Shown one piece after another: positions 16,801 through 23,922 of a DNA stretch of 33,219 nt. The stretch is from Chloroflexota bacterium. GTDB taxonomy: Bacteria > Chloroflexota > Chloroflexia > Chloroflexales > Roseiflexaceae. How positions within the stretch are numbered: position 1 is the first letter of the stretch; every line of letters starts with the position of its first letter. The stretch spans positions 1 through 33,219 of the forward strand of contig JACAEQ010000038.1 in NCBI GenBank assembly GCA_013388755.1. Reading direction: 5' to 3'. The notes beneath the pieces are model-generated. The model searched no databases. It saw only the letters and a program-made list of their open reading frames with translations, and was not told the DNA's origin. Both the position numbers and the translations under genes were made by a program.

Positions 16801-17155
16801 GATCCTCGTCCCGGCACGGCGCGGGCGGGTGATGGGGGCGTGGTCGACCCTCGTCCGGGCGCGGCGCGGGCGGGTGATGGGGGCGTGGTGGTACATTGGA
16901 TGGGATGGGATGCGATGGGATGCGATGGGATGGGATGCGATGGGATGCGATGGGATGCGATGCGATGGGATGCGATGCGATGGGATGGGGTGGGGTGGGA
17001 TGGGATTGTAGGGACGCAGCGCGCTGCGTCCCTACAACCCCCGCCATCCGCCATCCCGCCCGGCCGCCGCGCCGCATCCCCCGCCATCCGCCATCCCGCC
17101 CGGCCGCCGCGCCGATATCCTCCGCCATCCCGCCCGGCCGCCGCGCCGCGCACCG
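16801..17155. repeat. Composite repeat element, copy 1
   Basis: Four parts in order. Part one is two 45-bp units (16801-16845, 16846-16890) sharing GCGGGCGGGTGATGGGGGCG. Part two is about 21 tandem pentamers of GATGG/GATGC (16899-17005). Part three is a perfect 32-bp palindrome with no loop (17006-17037, left half TTGTAGGGACGCAGCG). Part four is nearly three units of about 40 bp rich in CCGCCATCC and GGCCGCCGCGCCG (17038-17155). The same order recurs at 23142-23455. Long frames are open through it only because the units are multiples of three or five without stops; I do not call a protein. It fills most of the 16734-17459 gap. Confidence 0.85.
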
Positions 17156-17314
17156 GCCTTCGTGGAGAAACGCAGGTCGTCGGTGATTACTCATGGTCAC
17201 CTCCCAATACTACCCAAGGTAGTGTAAAGAGCCACGCATAGGCGCGCCCAGGCGCTTCAATCTGGGCGTCATTGAAGACATGGCGGGGCGAATCCGCTAC
17301 CGTCATAATTCCGT

Positions 17315-17341
17315 TTGACAGGCGCAAAACAGGCGTATAAT
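17315..17341 (+). promoter_or_regulatory. Consensus-hexamer promoter upstream of mntA-hepT
   Basis: TTGACA (17315-17320) and TATAAT (17336-17341) are both perfect consensus hexamers, but only 15 bases separate them. The short spacer would weaken constitutive activity; spacers like this are sometimes used by DNA-twisting activators. It lies 119 bases before the mntA start. Confidence 0.4.
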
Positions 17342-17359
17342 CCGTGAATGCAGCATCAG

Positions 17360-17388
17360 TTGCTGCGGAACGATAGCTCCGCTACAAT
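17360..17388 (+). promoter_or_regulatory. Second promoter candidate for mntA-hepT
   Basis: TTGCTG (17360-17365) and TACAAT (17383-17388) are separated by 17 bases, 72 bases before the ATG at 17460. The spacing is ideal, so this may be the main promoter. Confidence 0.45.
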
Positions 17389-17459
17389 AGAATGTGAGTC
17401 GGCATGTGCGTAGCGGATCAGACAGTGACTGGTATCGCGCAAGTCATGGAGCAGAAGCG

Positions 17460-17783
17460 ATGACGACAGTTGACAATGAGCAGGTACACAAACAGCCGGT
17501 GACGCGATTGCTGTTGCGACTGCGCGAACGGCGCGCTGATCTGGTCAAGCGCTATCACATCCATGAATTGGGCGTATTTGGTTCCTATGTGCGGAATGAG
17601 CAGCGTCCCGATAGCGATATCGATCTGCTGGTGTCGTTCACCCAGACTCCCAGCCTGCTGACATTGGTGCAACTTGAGGATGAATTAAGCGAACTGCTGG
17701 GTGTCAGGGTTGACCTGGCGGTCAAAAGCGCGCTTCGCCCCCGTATTGCCGAGCATGTGCTGCATGAGGTCGTGCCAGTATGA
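17460..17783 (+). CDS. mntA: MntA-type nucleotidyltransferase antitoxin
   Basis: 107 residues of the minimal nucleotidyltransferase (MNT) family. The signature is GS at 41-42 followed after ten residues by Asp53-x-Asp55 (GSYVRNEQRPDSDID), with a further Asp in RVDLAV. In known pairs, MntA transfers AMP groups to a tyrosine of HepT and so silences it. GGAG lies 8 bases before the ATG at 17460; the open frame begins at 17394 but has no such site. The stop overlaps the hepT start by four bases (ATGA), the usual arrangement of this type VII toxin-antitoxin pair. Confidence 0.92.
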   Translation: MTTVDNEQVHKQPVTRLLLRLRERRADLVKRYHIHELGVFGSYVRNEQRPDSDIDLLVSFTQTPSLLTLVQLEDELSELLGVRVDLAVKSALRPRIAEHVLHEVVPV

Positions 17784-18148
17784 GCGCGCCTCGCGGATAC
17801 CTTGACTATCTCGACGACATCGCGACCGCGCTTGATGCTGTCGCGAGCTTTCTTCAGGGTCTTGATCTGGATGGTTTTCGCAGTGACATCAAGACCGTCT
17901 ATGCAGTCACCCGGGCGCTGGAAATAGCCGGCGAGTCAGTGAAACGATTGCCGGAAGATGTGCGTGCCCGTCATCCAGGCATTCCCTGGCGGTTAATGGC
18001 AGGGATGCGCGATCGCCTCATTCACGGGTATGATACCGTTGATGTTGCTATCCTCTGGCAAACCGCGACACAGGATGTAGCTGCTCTTCGTGATCCGCTC
18101 GCCGAAGTCATTCGCCAGGAACGAATAGCTGCTGGTGAAAGCGCCTAG
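17780..18148 (+). CDS. hepT: HepT-like HEPN ribonuclease toxin (DUF86)
   Basis: 122 residues, all-helical HEPN fold. The catalytic RX4HXY motif is intact: Arg77, His82 and Tyr84 in RDRLIHGY. Arg and His form the RNase site, and the Tyr is the residue AMPylated by MntA. It probably cleaves RNA (tRNA in characterised relatives) when released. It is coupled to mntA by ATGA. Both partners look intact, so the module could be active. It lies in a repeat-rich, rearranged stretch, which fits transfer or plasticity. Confidence 0.92.
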   Translation: MSAPRGYLDYLDDIATALDAVASFLQGLDLDGFRSDIKTVYAVTRALEIAGESVKRLPEDVRARHPGIPWRLMAGMRDRLIHGYDTVDVAILWQTATQDVAALRDPLAEVIRQERIAAGESA

Positions 18149-18164
18149 AGCATCGGTCACCTCT

Positions 18165-18414
18165 TCACTCGATTGGCATAGCGGAGCACAACGCTTTCTC
18201 CGCCGCCTGCTGCCACGACAATGCCCAGCCTGCCATAAAAGCCTGATCAAACCCATTCCCCAGTTCGACGCGCGCCCGGGTGACATAGCGCTCATAGATC
18301 GGGCGGTCGGCGGGGAACGGCGGCGGAAATGGTTCGTGCGAACGCCAGTTGAGCTGCGTCCTGATATTGCGGCGCCTGGCACGCCAGGGAATACGTTCGG
18401 TAACGGTGCGTCAG
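18165..18414 (-). pseudogene. C-terminal remnant of a cyclase/NTPase/TPR-type regulator
   Basis: No intact gene lies at 18149-18506, but one minus frame, ending with TGA at 18167-18165, reads PFPADRPIYERYV, then VELGNGFDQAFMAGWALSWQ, then QAAEKAL. This is the C-terminal signature of large NTPase-TPR regulators; compare [14 protein letters not shown] and [20 protein letters not shown] at the end of the gene at 19277-23139. The frame is closed by a stop near 18414, so only the tail survives. It lies in the opposite orientation to the intact relative. Confidence 0.6.
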
Positions 18415-18432
18415 ACCGCCCAACACACTATT

Positions 18433-18457
18433 GGCGGGAAGGGTTAGCCTTCCCGCC
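18433..18457. terminator. Hairpin downstream of the repeat membrane protein
   Basis: GGCGGGAAGG (18433-18442) pairs perfectly with CCTTCCCGCC (18448-18457) around GTTAG. It lies 50 bases past the stop of the minus-strand gene at 18507. There is no T tract. Confidence 0.45.
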
Positions 18458-18506
18458 ATGCCGCTTCAGTATGGGTGATTGGTCACTTCATCATCCGCAC
18501 CTCCTG

Positions 18507-19118
18507 CTATCGATCCCGCAGGTAATCCGTCAGTCCGGGCGGCAACTCGCTCTGCGTCGCCCCGTCCGGCAGGTCGATCCCCAACGCCGGGTTGGTCATC
18601 ACCGGAGCAATCGGCGCCTCATACCCGCGAATGTAATCCGTCAGCCCGGGCGGCAACTCACTCTGCGTCGCCCCGTCCGGCAGGTCGATCCCCAGTGCCG
18701 GGTTGGTCATCGTCACGCCCATCGGTTCCACGAGCCGGAAGTAGTCGGTGTAGCCGCCAGGCAGGCTCTCGCGGGCCACGCCGACCGGCGCGTCAATTCC
18801 CAGCACCGGGTTGCGGACGATCGCCGGCGGTGCAACCGGCACCACATAGCCGCGAATGTAATCGGTCAGGCCGTTCGGCAGATTCGCGTCCGCCGCGTCG
18901 GCCGGCAGATCGATGCCCCAGACCGGGTTGGCCACGATCTCCAGCGGCGCAGGCGCGACCACCGGCACTTCCACCGGCTGCTCCGCCGTGCGCCCTCGCC
19001 AACTCATCACTCCCGCAATCACCACCGCGGTTGCGGTTGCGACCGCTACCGCCGCCACCTGCCATCCCCCTATCCGTCCATGCGGCCGGGTGTGCTTCAT
19101 GTTCATCTGGGCTGCCAT
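18507..19118 (-). CDS. Membrane-anchored protein of four about-30-residue repeats
   Basis: 203 residues. A short basic N-terminus is followed by one membrane helix (about 20-40, WQVAAVAVATATAVVIAGVM), so the rest should face outside. The exported part has four copies of NP-LGID-P-GA--S-LP-GLTDYIRGY, at about 62-92, 99-130, 136-168 and 170-200. The last two are nearly identical, a sign of recent duplication. I do not recognise the family. Surface display or ligand binding is possible, but no catalytic motif is visible. GGGAGG lies 8 bases before the ATG at 19118. It is divergent from the large regulator (158-base gap), and a decayed copy of the same divergent pair lies at 23648-23773, so the two genes appear to move or work together. 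Confidence 0.8.
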   Translation of the reverse strand: MAAQMNMKHTRPHGRIGGWQVAAVAVATATAVVIAGVMSWRGRTAEQPVEVPVVAPAPLEIVANPVWGIDLPADAADANLPNGLTDYIRGYVVPVAPPAIVRNPVLGIDAPVGVARESLPGGYTDYFRLVEPMGVTMTNPALGIDLPDGATQSELPPGLTDYIRGYEAPIAPVMTNPALGIDLPDGATQSELPPGLTDYLRDR

Positions 19119-19223
19119 CGTGGGTTCCTCCCTCTGGTGTTCCCTGGCTCCTTCCGCCGCTCACTGCGACGTTCTTGATGGCTCCAGTACACCAGATTCG
19201 GCCTATCGGCGGGTAGCCGGATC

Positions 19224-19232
19224 TGCTACAAT
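19224..19232 (+). promoter_or_regulatory. Extended -10 element before the large regulator
   Basis: TG-C-TACAAT ends 44 bases before the ATG at 19277. The -35 is weak. The element lies in the divergent gap shared with the repeat protein. Confidence 0.4.
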
Positions 19233-19276
19233 AGTGATACTCCCGCTGATACACGCCGCTGTGTGGGGATGTGGCT

Positions 19277-22200
19277 ATGGCCGAGCCGGTGCTATCGTTC
19301 GGCGCCTGGGTGCGCCGCCGCCGCCAGGCGCTGGCGCTGAGCCGGGACGACCTGGCCGGCGCGGTTGGCGTCGCGCCGGTGACGCTGCGTAAGATCGAGG
19401 CCGACGAACGCCGCCCCTCTGCCGAGGTCGCCGCCCTGCTGGCGCGCCAGCTCGACCTGCCGCCCGACCTGCACACCGCCTTTGTCCAGGCGGCCCGCGG
19501 CCTGCTGGCGGTGGATCGCCTGCCCGACCCGGTTCCGCCCCACCTGCCGCTGGCCGACCACCCCGCGCCAACCGCCCTGCCATCCGGCGCGGTGACCTTC
19601 CTGTTCAGTGATATCGAGGGCAGCACCCGCCGCTGGGAGGCAGAACCGCAAGCCATGGCGTGGGCGCTGGCACGCCACAATGCGATTCTGGCTGACACGA
19701 TCGCCCGGCATCATGGCCAGATATTCCACAGCGCCGGTGATGGGCTGTGCGCCGCCTTCGCCGACCCCTCTGCCGCAATCGCCGCCGCAATCGCCATCCA
19801 GCGCGCACTGGCGTCCGAACCCTGGCCGACGAGCGAGCCACTGACGGTGCGGTTGGCGCTGCACACCAGTACGGCAAGCCCACAGGATGGCGACTATGTC
19901 GGCCCGCCGCTGAACCGCGCGGCCCGGCTGCGTGATGCCGCGCACGGTGGCCAGGTGCTACTGAGCCAGACGACCGCCGGCCTGGTGCGGGACACGTTGC
20001 CGGAGGGGGTGACGCTGCGTGAGCTGGGGCTGGCCCAGTTGCGCGACCTGAACCGGCCTGAGCCGGTCAGCCAGTTGGTGATACCCGGTTTGCCCGACAC
20101 GTTCCCGCCGTTGCGCACGACGACCGCCGCGCCCGGACATCTACCCACGCCGCCGACGCCGCTGATTGGCCGGGCGCGCGAACTGGCCGAATTACGCGCG
20201 TTACTGGCGCGGCCGGAGGTGCGGTTGGTGACCTTGACCGGCGCGGGCGGCAGCGGCAAGACCCGCCTGGCGCTGGCGATGGCCGAAGACGTGGCGGCGG
20301 CGTACCCCGATGGCGTGTGGTTCGTCGACCTGGCGCCGATCCGCGACCCGGCGCTGGTGGCGGCAACCATCGCGACGACCCTCGGCGCGCCGCAGCATCC
20401 CACCGTTGCGCGGGAGCAGGTGCTGTCGGCGTTTCTGCGCGAGAAAGCGCTGCTGCTATTGCTGGATAACTATGAGCAGGTGGTGGCGACCGCGCCGCTG
20501 GTGGCCAAGCTGCTACAGGCCGCGCCACGCCTGACGGTGCTGGTCACCAGCCGGGTGGCGCTGGATCTACGCGCCGAATATGGCTACCACGTCGTGCCGC
20601 TGTCGTTGCCAACGCCGCCCGATCTCAGCGTGCCCGACCTGGCGCGACTGGCGCAGTCCGACGCGGTACGCTTGTTTGTGGCGCGGGCCGAAGCTGCCCA
20701 GACCGGGTTTGCCCTCACAGACGCGAACGCGCCGGCCATTGCCACCATCTGCACCCGGCTCGATGGGCTGCCGCTGGCGATTGAACTGGCGGCGGCGCGG
20801 CTGAGGCTGTATGGCGCGGAGGGGTTGCTGCGCGCGTTGACCGAACACGGCGCACTGGGCATGCTGACCGGCGGTGTGCGGGATCTGCCGGCGCGGCAAC
20901 GAACCATCCGGGCGACGATTGCATGGAGCTACGACCTGCTCGAACCGGCGGAACAGGCGCTGCTGGCGCGCTTGAGCGTATTTGTCGGCGGTTGGACGCT
21001 GGACGCGGCGGTGGCGGTGTGCGGGGACGGAGGTGGGCAGATTGAAAGGGACGGAGTATGGCCGAAGCATTCGTTTACCAGCGATTCGCCCAACACCAGC
21101 GTCGATACACGAATGCTTCGGCCCAGTGGCGTTACCCCTGCACCCACTCTCATCCCATGCACCGCAGTCGCGGACATACTGGAAACCCTGCTGGCCCACA
21201 GCCTGGTACGGGCGGTGGAGGGGCCGGGTGACGCGCCACGCTTCATGATGCTGGAGACGGTGCGGGAGTACGCGGGTGAACAGTTGCGCGAACGAGGTGA
21301 GGCGGCGGCGCTGCAGCGGCGGCATGCCGCCTACTGGGCCGATTGGGCGGAAATGGCCGAACCGCATTTCCACGCCCACGAGCAGTTGGAGTGGCTGGCG
21401 CTGGCCGATGCGGAGCAGGAGAACATTCGCGCCGCATTGACCTGGGCTGAGCAGCACAGCGATGATGAAAGCGCCGCGCTGCTGGGGTTGCGGATTGCGG
21501 TCAATATGGAGGCTGCCTGGGGACTGCGCGGGCACGAAACTGAACAGTTGCGCTGGTTGAGCAGCGCGCCGTGGGTTCACGATTCCCGTCTGCCAGCACA
21601 TCTGCGAGCTCTGGCGTTGATACTCGACTCGGTCTGGGGCATTGACCTGGGGTATGGGCACAGAAGCGATGTACTGATCGAGGAGGCGACGGCGCTGGCG
21701 CGTGAGTCTGGCGACCCGCGCGCACTGGCGTTTGCGCTCTATCAATTGCCCGATATCCTCACGGATGCCGAAAAGCGAGCTCGGTTACAGGAAGGTCTTG
21801 CGATCGCCCGAACAATCGGTCATGAGGGGTTACTGTTGTGGCCATATCTCATCGAAAGAACCATTCCGTTTATAGCTGATGCCATCCCTGACGACCCTGC
21901 GTTCTATGAACGGGTTCTGGCGCGCACCCGCGCGATTGGCGATCGTGGAATGGTTATGGGCGAACTCTATACCTATGGAAACCTGCTGCGATATCGTGGC
22001 AACTATGAATGCGCGCGGGAAAACCACCTCGAGTTGTTGCATCTTCAGGAACAGCTACGCGGTTCATCGCTGGCGTGGGGTGGATGGTATCAACTGGGTT
22101 GGCTGGCAGTGGCAGTCGGCGATATGCAAGAGGGGTATGCCTGGCATGCCCGACGCATTGAGTGGGATGGGCCGCTTGGTAATCACGCCGGATTGGCGCA

Positions 22201-22762
22201 TATCTTCATTGGCCTGGCGGAGATTGCCTGGGCAATGGGCGACATGGCGCATGCACGCGATCACATGGGTGAGGCAGATACCCATCTCAAGGCAACCGGC
22301 CTGCCGCCGGATGATCCTGAGTACTGGCGTATCACGAGTGGCTGGTGGTGGCATGGCTGGCTGGCGGCTGAAGCCGGTGAATATGTGGCTGCGCAGGTAT
22401 TCGCGAAACGTCTCCTGAAAGAAGCTCCCGACCAGGGAATCAATGGCCCGACGGCATGCTGGCAACACTGGTTGATGGGGGTAATCCAGCTAGCGCAGGG
22501 CAACGTGAGCGAAGCGCAAACCCAGCTGAGCCGGGCGATTGCGCTGACACCGCGACAATACCATGCAATGATATTCGAACCGCCGCCGCTCGACCTCTTC
22601 GATCCGCCGTTGCCGCTCATCCAGGCGCAACTGGCGCTGGCCGCCGCCCACACCGGTGATGCAACCGAAGCGCGGGCGCGGCTCATGGCAGCCGATACCG
22701 AACCACCCACCACGTGGTCTTCTGGCGCGGCGAGGAGCAGTTCACCCGCGCGGCGACATTGA
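19277..22762 (+). CDS. HTH - class III cyclase - NTPase - TPR regulator (frameshifted near its 3' end)
   Basis: About 1160 residues as read. An XRE-type HTH (about 5-70) is followed by a class III nucleotide-cyclase domain (about 95-285). Both metal-binding Asp are kept ([21 protein letters not shown]), as is the Asn-Arg pair (PPLNRAARL), so it could be catalytic. An NB-ARC/LuxR-type ATPase follows, with Walker A GAGGSGKT near 320 and Walker [11 protein letters not shown] near 395. A winged-helix-like region and TPR-type helices reach the C-terminus. It is probably a signal-integrating transcription regulator. The ATG at 19277 has GGGGA 7 bases upstream; an in-frame GTG at 19271 is the alternative. 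The frame is lost near 22706-22714, leaving an unrelated tail. A palindromic insert lies at about 21030-21170. Confidence 0.85.
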   Translation: MAEPVLSFGAWVRRRRQALALSRDDLAGAVGVAPVTLRKIEADERRPSAEVAALLARQLDLPPDLHTAFVQAARGLLAVDRLPDPVPPHLPLADHPAPTALPSGAVTFLFSDIEGSTRRWEAEPQAMAWALARHNAILADTIARHHGQIFHSAGDGLCAAFADPSAAIAAAIAIQRALASEPWPTSEPLTVRLALHTSTASPQDGDYVGPPLNRAARLRDAAHGGQVLLSQTTAGLVRDTLPEGVTLRELGLAQLRDLNRPEPVSQLVIPGLPDTFPPLRTTTAAPGHLPTPPTPLIGRARELAELRALLARPEVRLVTLTGAGGSGKTRLALAMAEDVAAAYPDGVWFVDLAPIRDPALVAATIATTLGAPQHPTVAREQVLSAFLREKALLLLLDNYEQVVATAPLVAKLLQAAPRLTVLVTSRVALDLRAEYGYHVVPLSLPTPPDLSVPDLARLAQSDAVRLFVARAEAAQTGFALTDANAPAIATICTRLDGLPLAIELAAARLRLYGAEGLLRALTEHGALGMLTGGVRDLPARQRTIRATIAWSYDLLEPAEQALLARLSVFVGGWTLDAAVAVCGDGGGQIERDGVWPKHSFTSDSPNTSVDTRMLRPSGVTPAPTLIPCTAVADILETLLAHSLVRAVEGPGDAPRFMMLETVREYAGEQLRERGEAAALQRRHAAYWADWAEMAEPHFHAHEQLEWLALADAEQENIRAALTWAEQHSDDESAALLGLRIAVNMEAAWGLRGHETEQLRWLSSAPWVHDSRLPAHLRALALILDSVWGIDLGYGHRSDVLIEEATALARESGDPRALAFALYQLPDILTDAEKRARLQEGLAIARTIGHEGLLLWPYLIERTIPFIADAIPDDPAFYERVLARTRAIGDRGMVMGELYTYGNLLRYRGNYECARENHLELLHLQEQLRGSSLAWGGWYQLGWLAVAVGDMQEGYAWHARRIEWDGPLGNHAGLAHIFIGLAEIAWAMGDMAHARDHMGEADTHLKATGLPPDDPEYWRITSGWWWHGWLAAEAGEYVAAQVFAKRLLKEAPDQGINGPTACWQHWLMGVIQLAQGNVSEAQTQLSRAIALTPRQYHAMIFEPPPLDLFDPPLPLIQAQLALAAAHTGDATEARARLMAADTEPPTTWSSGAARSSSPARRH
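21060..21123. repeat. Palindromic insertion inside the regulator gene, in frame
   Basis: GGCCGAAGCATTCGT (21060-21074) and ACGAATGCTTCGGCC (21109-21123) are perfect 15-bp inverted repeats with a 34-base centre. The insert separates the regulator stretches DAAVAVC and [16 protein letters not shown], which adjoin closely in relatives. About 40 residues of low-complexity, Ser/Thr/Pro-rich sequence are added without breaking the frame. Confidence 0.65.
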
Positions 22763-23139
22763 TCCGCCTCGCCGCGCCTGCCGAGGCATTGCCCCATCTG
22801 GCTGCAGGCTTTGCACACTTCCGGCACTGTGGCTCGCGCCACCGCATCGCCTGGGGATTGGAACTGACGGCACAGATCGTCGTGGCCGATGATCCCGCGT
22901 TCGCAACTCGCCTCTGGGGCGCGGTGGCAACGATCCGCGCTGCGACCGGCTGCCCTATGTGGCCCATCGATCACCCGGCGTATGACCACAACATCGCCGC
23001 CGCGCGCGAAACCCTGGGCGATGTGGCCTTCGACGCGGCGTGGAATGCCGGCGCGGCAATGCCATGGGAGACCGCCGCGAATGAGGCAATGGCATGGATT
23101 GCGGCGCGGCGCGATTCGGGCGATGGGATGCATGCATGA
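22714..23139 (+). CDS. C-terminal part of the large regulator, displaced by a frameshift
   Basis: 141 residues beginning at a GTG without a ribosome site. The sequence ([56 protein letters not shown]) is the usual C-terminal end of NTPase-TPR regulators, so this is not an independent gene. Adding one C to the CCC at 22706-22708 would join the frames as [15 protein letters not shown] and give a protein of about 1289 residues. It ends directly at composite repeat copy 2. Unless translation slips here, the product is truncated. Confidence 0.75.
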   Translation: MVFWRGEEQFTRAATLIRLAAPAEALPHLAAGFAHFRHCGSRHRIAWGLELTAQIVVADDPAFATRLWGAVATIRAATGCPMWPIDHPAYDHNIAAARETLGDVAFDAAWNAGAAMPWETAANEAMAWIAARRDSGDGMHA

Positions 23140-23141
23140 TG

Positions 23142-23455
23142 GGTATGCGTCGCCACGCGGCGCATGCCGGTGATGCGTGCGTGGTCGGCCCACGTCGCCA
23201 CGCGGCGCGGGCGCGTGATGGGGGCGTGGTGGTACATTGGATGGGATGCGATGGGATGGGATGCGATGGGATGCGATGGGATTGTAGGGACGCAGCGCGC
23301 TGCGTCCCTACAACCCCCGCCATCCGCCATCCCACCTGGCCGCCGCGCCGATATCCCCCGCCATCCGCCATCCCCCCGGCCGCCGCGCCCCGCCACATCC
23401 CCCCGCCATCCGCCATCCCGCCCGGCCGCCGCGCCGCGCCACATCCCCCCGCCAT
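23142..23455. repeat. Composite repeat element, copy 2
   Basis: Same order as copy 1. Two diverged 45-bp units (23142-23186, 23187-23231) are followed by the shared junction GGTACATTGG and about 8 GATGG/GATGC pentamers (23240-23281). The identical 32-bp palindrome comes next (23282-23313), then three to four units of about 40 bp rich in CCGCCATCC and GGCCGCCGCGCC (23314-23455). It starts within three bases of the end of the regulator's C-terminal frame. Pentamer number differs strongly between copies (about 21 versus 8), as expected of slippage. Confidence 0.85.
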
Positions 23456-23463
23456 GTAACATC

Positions 23464-23514
23464 ATGATTGCGATGTATTACGATGAACATTCCTCGGCGC
23501 ATTTTCATGTGAGG
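23464..23514 (+). pseudogene. N-terminal scrap of a DUF4160-type protein
   Basis: The plus frame from 23464 reads MIAMYYDEHSSAHFHVR. This matches the start of DUF4160 proteins (I-MYY-DH-PPHFHA), small proteins common beside DUF2442 in toxin-antitoxin-like pairs. Homology stops after about 17 residues and no partner is present, so only a scrap remains. It begins nine bases after composite repeat copy 2. Confidence 0.5.
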
Positions 23515-23647
23515 AGGCTCGCGCGCATCTGGGGATTGAGCGCAGCGGTAGTGGTCGGATCTGGCGATCCTGCGCACAACAATTGCGCTGTTGGGATTGT
23601 TTTCGCTCGTGACCCGGTTCGCGCATTACCTACTCCAGGGACAACAG

Positions 23648-23725
23648 TTACCAGTACGTCAAGCGGCTCGGCAGGTCAATCCCGCGCGCCGCGTTGGTCA
23701 TCACCTGCGACGCTTCCACCAGCCG
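23648..23725 (-). pseudogene. Decayed fragment of the repeat membrane protein
   Basis: The minus frame, ending at TAA 23650-23648, reads QRLVEASQVMTNAARGIDLP. It aligns with RLVEPMGVTMTNPALGIDLP of the intact protein at 18507-19118, covering the end of one repeat and the start of the next. No start or further repeats remain. Confidence 0.6.
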
Positions 23726-23773
23726 CTGGCCGACCATCCCGCACCACTCATCCTACCATCCGGCGCGGTGACC
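23726..23773 (+). pseudogene. Decayed fragment of the cyclase regulator
   Basis: The plus frame reads LADHPAPLILPSGAVT, matching [16 protein letters not shown] at the start of the cyclase domain of the regulator at 19277. The DNA is also closely similar (compare 19552-19602). It lies beside and opposite to the repeat-protein fragment, the same divergent order as the intact pair. The rest of the 23456-23922 gap shows no gene. Confidence 0.6.
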
Positions 23774-23809
23774 GGAGCAATGACGATCTATTCCACAAAA
23801 GCGGAACAG

Positions 23810-23831
23810 GGCGCGGGATGCATCCCGTGCC
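23810..23831. repeat. 22-bp near-perfect palindrome
   Basis: GGCGCGGGATG followed by CATCCCGTGCC is self-complementary except for one base pair. It is intergenic, 92 bases past the subtilase stop. It could be a dispersed palindrome or a weak terminator for the subtilase; there is no T tract. Confidence 0.4.
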
Positions 23832-23922
23832 GCCACGTCGGGCGGAACAGATACATCCTGCGCCTTCTGACAAATTGCAGGCTCATGGAGGGCGCCGTAA
23901 CGCAGCGCAACCGATGGCGGGG

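Noticed and set aside
16899-17005. GATGG/GATGC array considered as a CRISPR
   Set aside because: Five-base tandem units without spacers; no cas genes in the window.
16648-17241. 197-residue frame through the dyad and composite repeat
   Set aside because: Open only because the repeat units lack stops. It reads as low-complexity DGM/WDA and PPSAIPPGRR strings and shifts frame between copies.
17394-17459. 22-codon N-terminal extension of mntA
   Set aside because: No ribosome site; the ATG at 17460 has GGAG at the right distance and the usual family length.
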